Shown here: piece by piece, positions 1 through 10,763 of the stretch
How positions within the stretch are numbered: the first letter of the stretch is position 1
Layout: each line of letters starts with the position of its first letter
Source: Verrucomicrobiota bacterium
GTDB lineage: Bacteria > Verrucomicrobiota > Verrucomicrobiia > Limisphaerales > J093
Assembly: GCA_027493615.1 (NCBI GenBank)
Contig: JAOSKK010000036.1
Location: 124,001 to 188,000 of the forward strand
Length of the DNA: 64,000 nucleotides
Direction: 5' to 3'
Position numbers and translations under genes: made by a program
The notes under the pieces: generated by a model
What the model was told of the DNA's origin: nothing
What the model saw: the letters and a program-made list of their open reading frames with translations, nothing else
The model's database searches: none

Positions 1-1180
1 GGGTCTTCACGAGAAACACGTACCGGTCGGGTTTAGGCTCGTGCTGGGCGGGGGTGAGGAGGATTGCGTAGAGGTCGGTGGCGCCGTGGTCAATGGCGAC
101 CTTGAGCGGCGCGATTTCGCGGACGCCGCCGTCCACATGCTGGGCGCCACCTTCAAGGATGGTGATGGGCGGCATGAGGACAGGCATGCTGGCCGAGGCC
201 ATCATGGCCCGCTGGAAGGCGCGCAGGTCGAGGGCGGTGCCGCCCGGGCCGCTGGTGCGCGGGTTCCAGTACTCGATGCCGCCGGTCTGCAGGTTGACCG
301 TGGCCAGGAAGACCTCCACGGCCGAGGCCAGGATCTTCTCGTAGCGTTCGCGGTTGACGAAGGAGTTGATCAGGCTCCAGAGCGGGTTGGTGTCGTAGAT
401 CGCGTCGTGCGTCAGGACGTTCAACAGGTCCCGGGACAGGATGACGTCTTCGTTACGGACGCTGGTGTAGATGTAGCGGAGCAGCGCGACGTCGTCGGTG
501 GCCACCAGCGGTGCAATCAGCGCGCCGGTGCTGGTGCCGGCGACGAGGTCGAAGGTGAGGTTCTGCTCGCGGAGGTGTTCGAAGGCGCCGACGGCGAAGG
601 CGCCCTTCGCGCCGCCACCACTGATGACCAGGGCGTTTTCATGAGGCAGGCGGGATCGGAAAGTGGGGATCGGGCGAGGCGGACGGGAGGCTCAGCGGGT
701 CGGCGGGGGAAGAATCCGTAGTAGGCTTCGACCAGACCCTGTTTCACGGCGGCGGCCTCGAGTTTGGGATCGAGGGTTGCCGGGCGTTGCGAGGCCAGGG
801 CTTTGAGCGCGGTCTGGACAGTGTCTGCCACCGGGGGGCAAACCCCGATCGCGCAGTTCGGTGACCACGGCCTGGGCGGAGGCGAGGGGTTCGAGGTGTT
901 TCCAGTGCTGTTCCTTGATCTGCCGCAGCCACTCCTTCGTGGTCGCTTCCGGCAAGCGGCCGGCCAAACGGCTGAACACACCATTGGCCAGCAGCTTGTA
1001 GTAGGGGTCGGGCGCGGCGGCGAGGGCCTCGGCCAGCCGATGCTGCTGCGGGTGATCCGGGAAATGAGTGCTTCGACAGGCCGCCGCGGAAAGCGTGAGC
1101 CCGAGAAGCAGCGGCAGGAGGAGCAGGCCGCCGAGCGAACGGGGCACGACGGCAACATCCGGTTTCCGGCAGGCGTTCAT
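1..1180 (-). CDS. Patatin-like phospholipase lipoprotein (3' end outside window, frameshifted)
   Basis: The N-terminus is a lipoprotein signal: basic start, a Leu-rich stretch (LLLLPLLLGLTL) and lipobox LSAAAC, so the protein is probably anchored in a membrane. After about 180 residues comes a patatin domain with the oxyanion motif SGGGAKGAF, the nucleophile elbow GTSTG and the catalytic Asp motif HVDGG, which is the full Ser-Asp dyad set of patatin-type acyl hydrolases. It should hydrolyse lipid acyl esters; the substrate is unknown. The reading frame breaks twice: at a six-base G run (833-838) and again around 640-700 just before the patatin domain. Both sides keep sensible protein, so I read one gene. 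The C-terminus runs off the left edge of the window. The start at 1180 is chosen because it gives the complete signal peptide. Confidence 0.8.
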
Positions 1181-1262
1181 GGCGAGTGGTCGGGTTCAAC
1201 TAATGGCCAATATGGTCCCGACAATGCCCGGCGCAAATGAGCTTCCCCGCAAGCCCTGGGTT

Positions 1263-4200
1263 TCAGATGCCGTTGGCGCGGTCGGCCTGGATCAGTCCTT
1301 CGAAACCGACGACCACCTCCCGCGCGCCGGCCGGCAGAGCGATCACCGTGCGGCGGCCGCCGGGCCAGCGCACCTCGAGCTGACGCGCTTCCGCACCCAG
1401 GTTCATTACCTGCACCGCTCCTTCCAGTGACCAGTAGCCGGATCCACCGAGCACCGCCCGCGCCGGTCCCCAGTGCGCGCCGTCCCCCAACCGCAACACC
1501 GCCCCGAACCCGGCCGGATTCCCCGCCGGACCGGCCAATCGGATCCGCCAGCCTGGCCGGGCGCGGAGGTTGCGGAACAGCTTCGTGTCCGCCCCGTTCT
1601 GGGTGACCACCAGATCCACGCGGCCGTCCCGGTCGAAATCGCCCAAAGCACAACCCCGTTGTTCGCCGTACACGAGCAGGCCGCTGTCCTGACCGGGGAC
1701 CGGTCGCAGCCCTCCCCGACCATCCCCGCGCAGCCACAGGCCGCGTCCGGCATCCAGGCGCGTGCCTTCGGGAGTGACGGCGAAGAAGTTCTGGCTCAGA
1801 AAGACGTCCTCGTGCCCGTCCCCGTCCAGGTCGCCCACGCTCACGCCGAAGGCCGGTGACCACTGCGCTTCGGCCGGCAACGGGCGCGCCTCGAAATGAT
1901 CGCCGCGGTTGAGGAACATCAGGGTCGCGGAAGTATTCACCTCGAGCCGGCTCAGCCCGGTCAAACGCTCACCGTAGAGCTCCTCGAGACTGGCGCTGCC
2001 GTAAGCCTCGAACGTGGCCACCCGCGCCTGCAGAAAAGGCAACGCCGCGCGCACCTCGAGCAGTCCGCGCGAAGGCACGATCTGCCGCAACGAACGATTG
2101 AAGTACGCCTCGATGAGCCCCACATCGCCGCTGCCGTCCAGGTCGCCGAAGTAGAGCCACCGCGGCGTCTCGGGCGAGGCGTCGCGATACCGATGGTTCA
2201 AGCCCCAGTTCGTCGCCAAAGGTCAAGGCGACCGTCCCCGTCGAAGTCGCCGGTGGTGACGCCGTTCCACCAGCCGCGCAGGTGTTCGAGCCCGACCCGC
2301 GCCGCCGGGTTCGGAGCGAGTCCCGTCACGTTGACCGGCCAGGCGACCAACCGACCGTCCGCGAACTTGAAGAGGCGCAGCGGTCCCCACTCGCAGGCCA
2401 GCACCAACTCGGGCAGTCCGTCCTGGTCCAAGTCGCTGAACACCGCGCCGCTGACCAACCCGAGTTCCTCGAGGCGCTGCGCCACGACGAAGCGCCCGCC
2501 TTCGTTCCGCAGGAGCAGTGACGTCGCCGGTTCCGGATAGCGGCCCGCCACCAGCCGCCCGCCAATGAACAACTCGAGTGTGCCGTCCCCGTCCACGTCG
2601 CCGAACGCCAACGGTCCGGTGCTCGCTACCGGCCCCAACACGGCTTCGCCTGCCGCTTGCCGCGCCAGATCGTAAAGCCGGAGGCAACCGCCGTTGGTCT
2701 GGCCGTCTTCGTAGTTTGCCGCCCCCAGGAACAACGTGCTGCCGATGCCGAGCACCGCGGTCTGGTCCCGTGCCACCGGCCGTTCAAAGGTCGGCCCCCG
2801 CAGGGGGCGAAGCCGCCACGCTGGTCGTTCCGGAAGAAGCCCGGGACGCCGCCCCGCCCGCTGCCAATGATGAGGTCCTCCCAACCGTCCCCGTCGAAGT
2901 CGTGCCAGGCCACACCCGGGCCGAGTTGACTCAGGCGCTGCGGCAACAGCGGTTGTCGCGCGAAATCGTCGAACGGATCCTCGTGATGCCGATGCCCCAG
3001 GCGGTCGCTCACGTCCGCGAAATGCGGCGTCCGGGCCGGTGCCGGCTCGGATTCGACCGCCACGGCCCCGGTGTAGTCCAACTCATACAGGCGATTCGGC
3101 CGCGCGTCCGGGACGACGCTGCGACGGCCGTCCCGCCAGGTCACCTCGATCCGCAGAAGGTTCGTCGGCGAGCCGGTGGCGAAGACGCGCAGCGGGTCGG
3201 CGCCCGACAGGTAATGCCCGCCCGCGATGAACTCCTGGCTCTGGCGCACCGGACCGCCTTCGACAACGACCTTCGCCCCGATGCCCTGGCGGTTTGCCGG
3301 CGGACCGCGCAACCGCACCGCGAGCCGGGGCGCGGCGGTCTGGTTCCGATACACCCCCGCCTGTTCATTGAGCTTGTTCACGATCACGTCCAGGTCGCCG
3401 TCCTGGTCCAGGTCCGCCACCGCGGTGCCCTGCGAAATGCCGACATCGGCAAATCCCCACCGGCCCTGCATCTCTTCGAAGGTCGCATCCCCCGGTTGCG
3501 GAAGAGGAGGCTGGGCGTGCTGAAGTCCGGGAACATGCCCACCAGCCGGATGATGTCGGCCTGCGTGATGGGACGGGCCGCGCGCTCGGCGTCGACCCGA
3601 TGCTGCATGTCCACGTTCTGGAAGTCGCGCATCTGCCCGTTCGGGACGAGCACGTCCTCGAAACCGTCCAGATCAACGTCGAGGAACAGGGGCGTCCAGG
3701 ACCAGTTCGAGGCTTCGACGCCGGCGTAATAGCCGATCTCGGCGAAGGTCGTGTCCCCCCGGTTCAAGTGGAGCGTGTTGCGCCAGACCTGCGGGCGGTT
3801 GTCGATCAAGCCGATGGGCCAGGCGACGGGTTTCTGGGTGCTGACCTGCGTATGGCGGTCCTTGTGGCTGGTGCCCAGCATGTCCACGATCATGAAGTCC
3901 ACGTGCCCGTCGCGGTTCAGATCGCCGAAGTCCACGCCCATCGAGAAGGTCGAGGTCGTCCGCACGGCCAGCCGGCCAATCGCCCGGAAACGCCCCCGGC
4001 CGTCGTTGATCCAGAACCGGTCCGGACTGAACAGGTCGTTGCACACGTAGATGTCCGGGGCGCCGTCTCCGTTGACGTCCCGGATCTGGACCGAAAGCCC
4101 CCAGTCGCGGGGCGGTTCGGAGAGCGGTTGCCCGTCTTCATCGAGAAAGCCACCGCCCGTCCACGAGACCGGCGTGAACCGTGCCTGGCCATCGTTGAGA

Positions 4201-5055
4201 TACAGCACGTCGGGTTCGCCCAACTCGAGCACCTCGCCGGAGGGCGCGATGACAAAGCGATTGGTCAGATGCGGCGCGGTCGCGGGTTCTTGATTGACGA
4301 AGGCAACCAGCGGTTGGCCGTCCACCATCTGGATGCTGAAGGTCGTCCTGGGCTGGTCCATGACGGTCGTCGTCCGGTAGTTCACCACGTACAGATCCAG
4401 GTCGCCGTCCCCGTCCACATCCGCCAGCGCCAGGGACATCCCGCCCGTCCGCGCCCGTACCCCCGCGGCGTCGGTGACGTCCGTGAAGCGGCCCGCACCG
4501 TCGTTGCGGAACACGTGCGGCCCGTCTCCGAGCGTGTTCACCGCGAGATCGAGATGCCCGTCACCATCAAGGTCGCCGAACACCGCCGCCATGCAGTCCA
4601 ACCCCGGACACGCCACGCCAGCCGCAGCGGTGATGTCCGCGAACTCCCAACCACCGAGATTCCGGTAGAGGGCGTTCGGACCGTCCAGCCCGGCGAAGAA
4701 CAGGTCGCACCAGCCGTCCCCGTCCACATCCCCCCGCCGCCACCCCGGCGCCACTGAGCAGGTTGCGATTGGTGATGCCGCGCTCGTGGCTGAGCTGATT
4801 CGTGAACACCAGCCCCGTCTGCGCACCGTTCAGCCGCTGGAAACCCGTGCTGCCCGTCCCAGGTACAGGGAGCGGCGCCCACCGGTGACCCTCGCCCACG
4901 CGCCAGTCCACGTCGCCCGCCTCGCCGACCGGACCGCTGCTGAGCGTGAGTCCCAACCCCAACCCGATCCACGCGGCGCGCAGGCGGTGGGTGCGCAGGG
5001 AGAACCTCAGACGCGTCGAAACAAGGCTGCCAGGATTTCGCACAGGCGCGAACAT
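1263..5055 (-). CDS. Giant secreted CRTAC-type protein: FG-GAP/VCBS repeats with two ASPIC/UnbV domains (frameshifted)
   Basis: The protein would be about 1,260 residues. It begins with a basic stretch and a hydrophobic signal segment (AAWIGLGLGLTLSSGPV), followed by the phrase THEERG-like typical of CRTAC proteins (NQLSHERGITNRNLLSGAG). Many calcium-binding loops of the form DxDGDGxxD follow (DVDGDGWCD, DLDGDGHLD, DLDQDGDLD, DFDGDGRLD), which are FG-GAP/VCBS beta-propeller blades. An ASPIC/UnbV-like domain lies near the middle (RLAVRLRG to LLRIEVTWRDG) and a second one at the C-terminus (WRIRLAG to LEVRWPGGRRTV). The role is probably extracellular binding; the exact function is unknown. Frame breaks lie near 4735 (C6 run), 3485, 2800 and 2217. 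An alternative in-frame start is at 5100, but that is only 8 bases from the palindromic repeat at 5107. Confidence 0.82.
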
Positions 5056-5106
5056 AGGTCCCGGACCGCGCGCAAGCCAGTTCCGCCCGTTCGCCCTCAT
5101 GAACTT

Positions 5107-5130
5107 GTGGTGCGGGCTTCCAGCCTGCAC
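5107..5130 (+). repeat. REP-A palindromic repeat, copy 1
   Basis: This is a 24-bp element with core GCGGGCTTCCAGCCTGC, whose centre GGCTTCCAGCC is nearly self-complementary. It lies upstream of the giant CRTAC gene. The same element recurs at 10728, 16211, 41046, 41085, 41121, 54210 and 54436 in both orientations. Confidence 0.9.
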
Positions 5131-5189
5131 CCCCCGTGGTTCATGGTTCCTGAGCAGCTCCGGCAGCAACAGGTCGCATCCCCACAACG

Positions 5190-5210
5190 CCGCCTCACGT
5201 CGGCGCCTAC
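5190..5210. repeat. Fragment of the 60-bp dyad repeat family (REP-B)
   Basis: The half-element with core CCTCACGTCGGCGCCTAC matches the right arm of the diverged copy at 63126-63195 and, reversed, the left arm of the copies at 24546 and 28425. It sits in the short gap between the CRTAC-type and the ceramidase-like genes. Confidence 0.6.
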
Positions 5211-5231
5211 AACGAATATGGGATTCCCAGG

Positions 5232-6685
5232 CTAAGGGCGGTTAGGCGGAGCCTCATCCGCTTGCAGCACGCGCCGAATCCCCTCGAGCAACCGCGCCTC
5301 CGAACCCGGCGCCACCCAGCACCAATCGCTCAGATTGCCGTCTCCCTCCGCGATATGCCGGTCGGTCGGGATGTAGCCGGTGGCCCCTTCGCCATACGCG
5401 GCCACCAGCACGAAGCTGTCCGGCCGCATCGCCTGGGCGGCGAGCTGGAACTCGACGTACGACTCGCCCGGCAGCACCAGCCACTGGGCCACGCCGAAAT
5501 CCAGGCACGGCAGCTCAATCCGCTGCCCCGCATCCGCGCGTCGTCGCCAGCTCAACCCCATCGCCGCGAGGCACTGCGCGAAAGGCTTCTCCGCCTCCGC
5601 CAGGGTCTGCTCCAGGCCGGTCACGCGAAATCCCGGGTCGTTGCGCGGTTCCAGGCGGACCGGTTCGACGCGCAGCTCCAGCCGCGTCAGCGGCACGCGA
5701 CGTGTCGCGTCCCAAGCCTCGACCATGGCCTGATGGAGCCGCTCGGCAAGGACCGCACGGTTTGTTACGGCGCCGTCGTTGTACTTGCCCGCGGTGAGAT
5801 TGCCGGCGGCGCCGGTGACGTAGATCTGCTTCACCAGGGGGTCTCCTGCTGGCGTCGCCGCCGGGCCAGGCCGGGGAAATCCGCCGACACCTCGCCCTGC
5901 CCGTAATAGCTCATCGGATGGACGGCGTACGCGCTGACGGCCGCCACCGGCGTGTCGTCCGCCCAAAAACTCAGCGTCCGGAGCCACGGATCGACCAGGC
6001 CCTCGGACGCCGCCCGGGCCACCGGGTTGCGCGTGCTGCTGGTCCGGTCGAATCGCACCTCTCCGTCCGGCGTGAGGTAGCGTCGATTGGAAGCGATCCG
6101 TTCGACGCGTGCCTTCCCGAGACCGAGGTGCGTGATCAGGCGGGCCTGGGGTAACGCCTCCCGCAAGGCCTGCGCCACACGCTGCACAGCGACCTCATGG
6201 AATTCGAGATCACACACCGTCGCCGACAGCCCGCGCGCCCGGAGGATCCGCTCGGCCTCGAGATCGGCCACGGGCGCGTCGTGTTGATGCACGGTGCAGA
6301 CCAGGACACGCTCGGGCGCGGTGCCGGCCGCGTCCGCCAGAACGCGCTGCCAACGTTCCAGGGCGTCGTTCCGTATCTCGCACCAGTCCAACGCCACGAA
6401 CACCACGGGCTTTCCGGCACCCAGCCAAACCAGGCCGTGGGCCTCGAGCGGGTCGGCGATCCGCGTGGCCCGCCAAGCCCCGCCCATCATCCCATGGCCG
6501 ACCGGGACGGTGACGTCCGCCGTGAAACACGCCAACCGCACCGCCGGCGCCGTCGGGCTCGCGGTGATTTCCCAGCCCGGCCCCAGCAGCCAGGCGAGGA
6601 AGAGGCACACGACAGTCACCGCGACGGATGGGCAGCGCGGCCGGGATCGTTCAGGGCGCCGGGCCGGTGAGCATGGCAAAGGCAT
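5232..6685 (-). CDS. Neutral/alkaline ceramidase-like secreted protein (frameshifted)
   Basis: The product is about 484 residues with an N-terminal hydrophobic segment (VAVTVVCLFLAWLLGPG), so it is exported. The N-terminal half carries the arrangement of the neutral/alkaline non-lysosomal ceramidase N-terminal domain seen in many Verrucomicrobia and Planctomycetes proteins: a ligand-binding start (FTADVTVPVGHGMMGG), a His-rich metal-site segment (VCTVHQHDAPV) and AVHPMSYYG. The C-terminal half (LVKQIYVTGAAGNLTAGKYND onward) is in another frame, with the break near 5838. True ceramidases are longer and hydrolyse the amide bond of ceramides; whether this shorter relative does so is open. It is separated from the next gene by a 60-bp palindrome. 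Confidence 0.7.
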
Positions 6686-6735
6686 GCGGCATCTGAGCAG
6701 GGACCCCGTCCCCCGGCAACCCTGGCGGACCTCGC

Positions 6736-6795
6736 TAAGTATTAAATTAAGGGCTGACCCCTGAGCTCAGGGGTCAGCCCTTAATTTAATACTTA
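6736..6795. repeat. Perfect 60-bp palindrome
   Basis: Positions 6736-6795 are exactly self-complementary around the centre GAGCTC at 6763-6768, with no loop. The arm reads TAAGTATTAAATTAAGGGCT inward, then a GACCCCT block. It lies between two genes that diverge away from it, so it does not sit 3' of both as a shared terminator would, and there is no T tract. One arm with changes recurs at 16257-16287, and a related word (GGGGTCAGGCACCAAGTTG) occurs at 20771. This points to a mobile or REP-type repeat family. Confidence 0.95.
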
Positions 6796-6883
6796 ACGCT
6801 TTCGACGCCCGTCGCCGCGCAGGGCAGATGAACCAACGCACGCAGGCTGGGCGACGACGCGGCCAGCCGCTACGCTCGCGTCG

Positions 6884-7666
6884 GTGAAACTGATCTCGTG
6901 GAACGTGAATGGCCTCCGCGCCATCTTGCGCAAGGGGTTCCTCGATTACCTCGAACGCGAGCAACCCGACCTGCTCTGCCTCCAGGAAACGCGCTGCGAG
7001 CCGGAGGAGGTGGAGGGTCTCTGGCCGGCACGCTACACGGCGTACTGGAACGTGGCGGAAAGGAAGGGTTACTCCGGGACGGCCATGTTCACGGCGACGC
7101 GTCCGCTGGCCGTCACCCGTGGTATCGGGCGGCCGGAACACGACCGCGAGGGGCGGGTGCTGACCGCTGAGTTCGCCGACTACTACGTCGTGAACGTCTA
7201 TGTGCCCAATGCCCAGCGGGAGCTCACCCGGCTCGCGTACCGCCAGGTGTGGGACCGCGCCTTCCTGCGTTACCTGCGCCGGCTCGAACGTCGCAAGCCG
7301 GTCATCGGGTGCGGGGACCTCAACGTGGCCCACACCGAGCTGGACCTGGCGAATCCGAAGGCCAATGTGCACAACCACGGTTTCACCGCCGAGGAACGGG
7401 CCGGGTTCAGCGCCTATATCCGGGCGGGGTTCGTCGACACCTTCCGGGTGTTCGAAGCGGGCGGCGGGCACTACACGTGGTGGAGCCAGCAGCACAACGC
7501 CCGCGTTCGGAACATCGGCTGGCGCATCGACTACGTTCTCCTGAGCGCCTCTCTTCGGCCGCGCCTCACCCGCGCGTTTATCCAGCCGGACATCCTCGGC
7601 TCGGACCACTGCCCCGTCGGCATTGAGTTGGCTGGCGACAGGCCGGGGGCCGGAGGGCGTGACTGA
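6884..7666 (+). CDS. xthA: Exodeoxyribonuclease III (AP endonuclease)
   Basis: The protein is 260 residues, the normal length for the exonuclease III (ExoA/XthA) family, which cuts DNA at abasic sites and removes 3' blocking groups in base excision repair. All family motifs are present: WNVNGLRA at the start, the Mg-binding Glu in LQETRCE, YSGTAMF, the catalytic GDLNVAH (Asp and Asn), WRIDY and the C-terminal GSDHCPV (Asp-His). The start codon is GTG; the next residues KLISWNVNG match the family N-terminus directly. It is intact and stands alone, transcribed away from the palindrome. Confidence 0.96.
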   Translation: MKLISWNVNGLRAILRKGFLDYLEREQPDLLCLQETRCEPEEVEGLWPARYTAYWNVAERKGYSGTAMFTATRPLAVTRGIGRPEHDREGRVLTAEFADYYVVNVYVPNAQRELTRLAYRQVWDRAFLRYLRRLERRKPVIGCGDLNVAHTELDLANPKANVHNHGFTAEERAGFSAYIRAGFVDTFRVFEAGGGHYTWWSQQHNARVRNIGWRIDYVLLSASLRPRLTRAFIQPDILGSDHCPVGIELAGDRPGAGGRD

Positions 7667-7851
7667 GTCGCGGAGCCGCGCCGGCGGGTCGGTGGCAGGA
7701 GGCGGCCGGGCCACCGGTTCCGCGGGGGCTTCGGGCCTGCGGCTTTTCTCCGGCCTTTCCTTGACTTGGCGCCCGGCCCGGCGCATTAACGCGGGCAAAA
7801 ATCCTCCGGCCACAACGCAACGCAACCGCCTGAGCTGACCCGCACCGCCGC

Positions 7852-9362
7852 ATGACGCTGCTCCGCCGCAAACCCATCCTTGAACTGCAGACAGAGGCTG
7901 CGAACGACCAGCGGCTCCGGCGCTCGCTGGGTCCGCTGAACCTGACTGCCTTGGGCGTCGGCGCCGTCATCGGCGCCGGCATTTTCGTGCTGACCGGCCA
8001 GGCGGCCGCCAACTACGCGGGTCCGGGCATTGTGTTCTCGTTCATCCTGGCCGGGCTGGCCTGCGCGTTTGCGGGCCTGTGCTACGCGGAGTTTGCCGCG
8101 ATGATCCCCATCTCGGGGTCGGCCTACACCTACAGCTACGCGACGATGGGGGAACTCGTGGCCTGGGTGATCGGCTGGGATCTGATCCTGGAGTATCTCT
8201 TTGCGGCCTCGACGGTGGCGGTGGGGTGGTCGGGCTATGTGGTGTCGTTTCTGCGCGATTTTGGCCTTGAAATCCCCGCTGCACTGGCGGCCGCGCCCTA
8301 CAACCACGTCGCGCCCCACGATGCGGGCTGGAATATCTGGCGGCTCTTTGCGGAGGGGTGGGTGACCACGGGCGCGATTCTGAACATCCCAGCGATGCTG
8401 ATTGTTCTGGTGATCACGGTCTTGCTGGTGCTGGGCATCCGCGAATCGGCCGCCTTCAACAACCTGATCGTGGCGGTGAAGGTGGCGGTGATCCTCACGT
8501 TCATCCTGGTGGGGTTGGCGTTTCTGAACACCGACAACTGGGTCCCGTTCGTGCCGCCCCCTGAAGGGCCGGGCAAGTACGGCTGGGACGGCATCCTGCG
8601 CGCCGCCGGGGTCATTTTCTTTGCCTACATCGGCTTCGACGCGGTGTCGACGGCCGCCCAGGAAGCGAAGCGACCGCAGCGCGACATGCCCATTGGCATC
8701 CTGGCTTCGCTGGCGGTCTGCACGGTGCTTTACATTGCGGTGTCGCTGGTCCTGACGGGCATCATCAAGTACACGGAACTCGGGGTGCCAGACCCGATCG
8801 CGAAGGCCATCGACTCGCTGGGGGCGGGGTGGCATGGCTGCGTCCGGTCATCAAGGTGGGGGCGATCGCCGGGCTCTCCTCGGTCATCCTGGTGATGATG
8901 CTCGGTCAGCCGCGCATTTTTTATGCGATGTCGAAGGACGGCTTGTTGCCACCGGTGTTCAGCCGGGTGCATGCCCGGTTTCGGACGCCCTGGCTGGCGA
9001 CGATCCTGACGGGCACGCTGGCGATGGTGATGGCGGGGCTGTTCCCGATCGGGCTGTTGGGCGAACTGGTCTCGATCGGCACGTTGCTGGCGTTTGCGAT
9101 CGTGTGTGGTGGCGTGTTCGTGTTGCGGTTCACGGATCCCGGGATTCACCGGCCGTTCCGGGTGCCGGCCTTCTGGCTGGTTTGTCCGCTGGGCGTATTC
9201 TTCTGCGGCTACCTGATGTGGGGGTTGCCGCGCGACACCTGGGCCCGGCTGCTGGTCTGGATGGCGCTGGGCTTCGTGATTTACTTCGCGTACAGCCGCC
9301 GCCACTCGCGGTTGGCCCGGCGCCCGGCGTCGGCCGGTGCGTCTTCATCGCGTGCTTTATGA
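7852..9362 (+). CDS. APC-family amino acid permease (frameshifted)
   Basis: The product is a polytopic membrane protein of about 500 residues with the consensus start of cationic amino acid transporters (LGPLNLTALGVGAVIGAGIF, then LTGQAAANYAGPG), and the conserved FFAYIGFDAVSTAAQEAKRPQRD in the middle. It resembles the YfnA/CAT branch of APC permeases that take up amino acids with cations; the substrate cannot be told. At 8821-8830 a G run is one base short (gcg-ggg-tgg): adding a G restores the reading into VAWLRPVIKVGAIAGL, so I treat it as one gene. Its stop overlaps the start of the next gene by four bases (ATGA), suggesting co-translation. Confidence 0.88.
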
Positions 9363-10405
9363 ACAAGACAACCTGGATGGCTCTCGGGGTCTCGCTGGCA
9401 GCCGGCAACGGGGTGGCACAAGGGGCGGCACCCGGGGTGGAGATCAGCAGCGGCCCGCTCCGCGCACGGGTCTATCTGCCGGACGCCCAGGCGGGGTTCT
9501 ATCGCGGGACGCGCTTTGACTGGTCGGGGGTGATCGGGGGCCTGTTTTTCGCCGGGCACGATTACTACCCGCAGTGGTTCCAGCGGAGCGATCCGAACGT
9601 GCATGATTTCGTGTATGAGGGGCCGGACATTGTGGCCAGCCCGTGCACGGCGGTCACGGGACCGGCGGAGGAGTTTGTGACGGACGGGAAGGCGCTGGGT
9701 TTCGACGAGGCGCGACCGGGCGGGACGTTCTTGAAGATCGGGGTGGGCGTGCTGCGGCGTCCGGACGATCAGCCCTATGGTCCGTTCCGGCTGTACCCGA
9801 TCGTCGACGGCGGGACGTGGACGGTGCGGTATCGGACCGATGCGGTGGAGTTCACGCAGGCCGTGACCGATCCGGCGACCGGGTACGGCTACGAGTACCG
9901 CAAGACGGTGTCGCTGGTGGGGGAGAGCCGGTTGCTGGTGCTGGATCACGAGCTGCGCAACACGGGGTCGCGACCGATCCGGACCAGCGTGTACAACCAC
10001 AACTTCCTGTATCTCGACCGGGAGGCGCCGGGACCGGACGTGACGCTGACCTTTCCGTTCCACCTTCGCGCGACCCCGCTGCCGGGGGACGGTCTGGCGT
10101 CGGTGCAGGGGAACCGGATCACGTTCACCCGGACGCTAACGGGTGAAGACCGGGTGTATTTGGGGATCGAGGGGTTTGGGACGGAGTCGAAGGACTACGA
10201 TTTCCGGATCGAGAACCGGAAGGTGGGGGCGGGGGTGCGGATCACGGGGGACCGGCCGCTGTCGTGGGTGGCGTTGTGGGCGATTCGGGCGCCGCTGTCG
10301 CTGGAGCCGTTCATTGACATGGACGTTGCGCCCGGGAGGGAGTTCACGTGGCAGATCCGCTACGAGCACTACACCCTGCCGGCGGGATCAGCCCCTAAGC
10401 ATTGA
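9359..10405 (+). CDS. Unknown secreted protein, possibly galactose-mutarotase fold
   Basis: The protein has 348 residues starting MNKTTWMALGVSLAAGNGVAQ, a plausible signal peptide, then a beta-rich sequence with no catalytic motif I can name with certainty. The order of segments (FDWSGVIGGLFFAGHDYYPQ, YRKTVSLVGESRLLVLDHEL, YNHNFLYLD, then FEPFIDM-like SLEPFIDMDVAPG) recalls aldose-1-epimerase-like beta-sandwich proteins, but this is a fold-level guess. It is translationally coupled to the permease upstream through an ATGA overlap and is intact. Confidence 0.6.
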   Translation: MNKTTWMALGVSLAAGNGVAQGAAPGVEISSGPLRARVYLPDAQAGFYRGTRFDWSGVIGGLFFAGHDYYPQWFQRSDPNVHDFVYEGPDIVASPCTAVTGPAEEFVTDGKALGFDEARPGGTFLKIGVGVLRRPDDQPYGPFRLYPIVDGGTWTVRYRTDAVEFTQAVTDPATGYGYEYRKTVSLVGESRLLVLDHELRNTGSRPIRTSVYNHNFLYLDREAPGPDVTLTFPFHLRATPLPGDGLASVQGNRITFTRTLTGEDRVYLGIEGFGTESKDYDFRIENRKVGAGVRITGDRPLSWVALWAIRAPLSLEPFIDMDVAPGREFTWQIRYEHYTLPAGSAPKH

Positions 10406-10412
10406 ACATGCC

Positions 10413-10578
10413 ATGCATCCCCTGGTCATCATCCTGCCGCTGCTGATGGTGCTGGGCGGGGTCGCACTTTTCTTGTTTCTGCCGCTGGAGCTCCCGATGC
10501 GTGTCTTCCTGCTGATCTCCGAGCTGATCGCGGCCGGGGGTGGTGGCGGTGGTGTTGGCCAAGCGGTTTGGGCGGTGA
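10413..10578 (+). CDS. Small membrane protein (single extra G breaks the frame)
   Basis: A short reading frame starts MHPLVIILPLLMVLGGVALF and continues through FLPLELPMRVFLLISELIAA. Removing one G from the run at 10536-10540 gives a clean C-terminus VVAVVLAKRFGR and a stop at 10576-10578. The result is about 54 residues with two hydrophobic helices and a basic end. It follows the secreted protein directly. The function is unknown; it may be real because both helices and the stop fall into place with a single correction. Confidence 0.45.
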
Positions 10579-10633
10579 GCGTCCGGTCGTTGGGTCCGCG
10601 GCGCGGGTCGCAACGGCGACACCGAAAATAGTG

Positions 10634-10663
10634 CATCCCGTTTCTGCGCGCAGAAACGGGATG
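10634..10663. terminator. Perfect 30-bp palindrome, possible bidirectional terminator
   Basis: Positions 10634-10663 are exactly self-complementary (arm CATCCCGTTTCTGCG). It lies between the plus-strand cluster ending at 10578 and the minus-strand ilvC ending at 10764, the place where a shared terminator is expected. There is no T tract, so intrinsic termination is not certain. The rest of the 185-bp gap holds the second REP-A copy. Confidence 0.5.
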
Positions 10664-10727
10664 AGCAACAGGAGCAGCAGCGTCCTACCGTGGCCTAGCA
10701 CGGCAGGGGTGATCGCCCCGCTGTGGG

Positions 10728-10751
10728 GTGCAGGCTGGAAGCCCGCACCAC
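10728..10751 (-). repeat. REP-A palindromic repeat, copy 2
   Basis: The same 24-bp element as at 5107 but in reverse orientation (GCAGGCTGGAAGCCCGC), 13 bases beyond the 3' end of ilvC. Confidence 0.9.
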
Positions 10752-10763
10752 AAGTACAAGCGT

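Noticed and set aside
41..721. A 226-codon plus-strand frame at the left edge
   Set aside because: It is antisense to the patatin domain, whose motifs GTSTG and HVDGG are clear on the minus strand.
6736..6795. Rho-independent terminator
   Set aside because: The flanking genes diverge away from it and there is no T tract after the stem.
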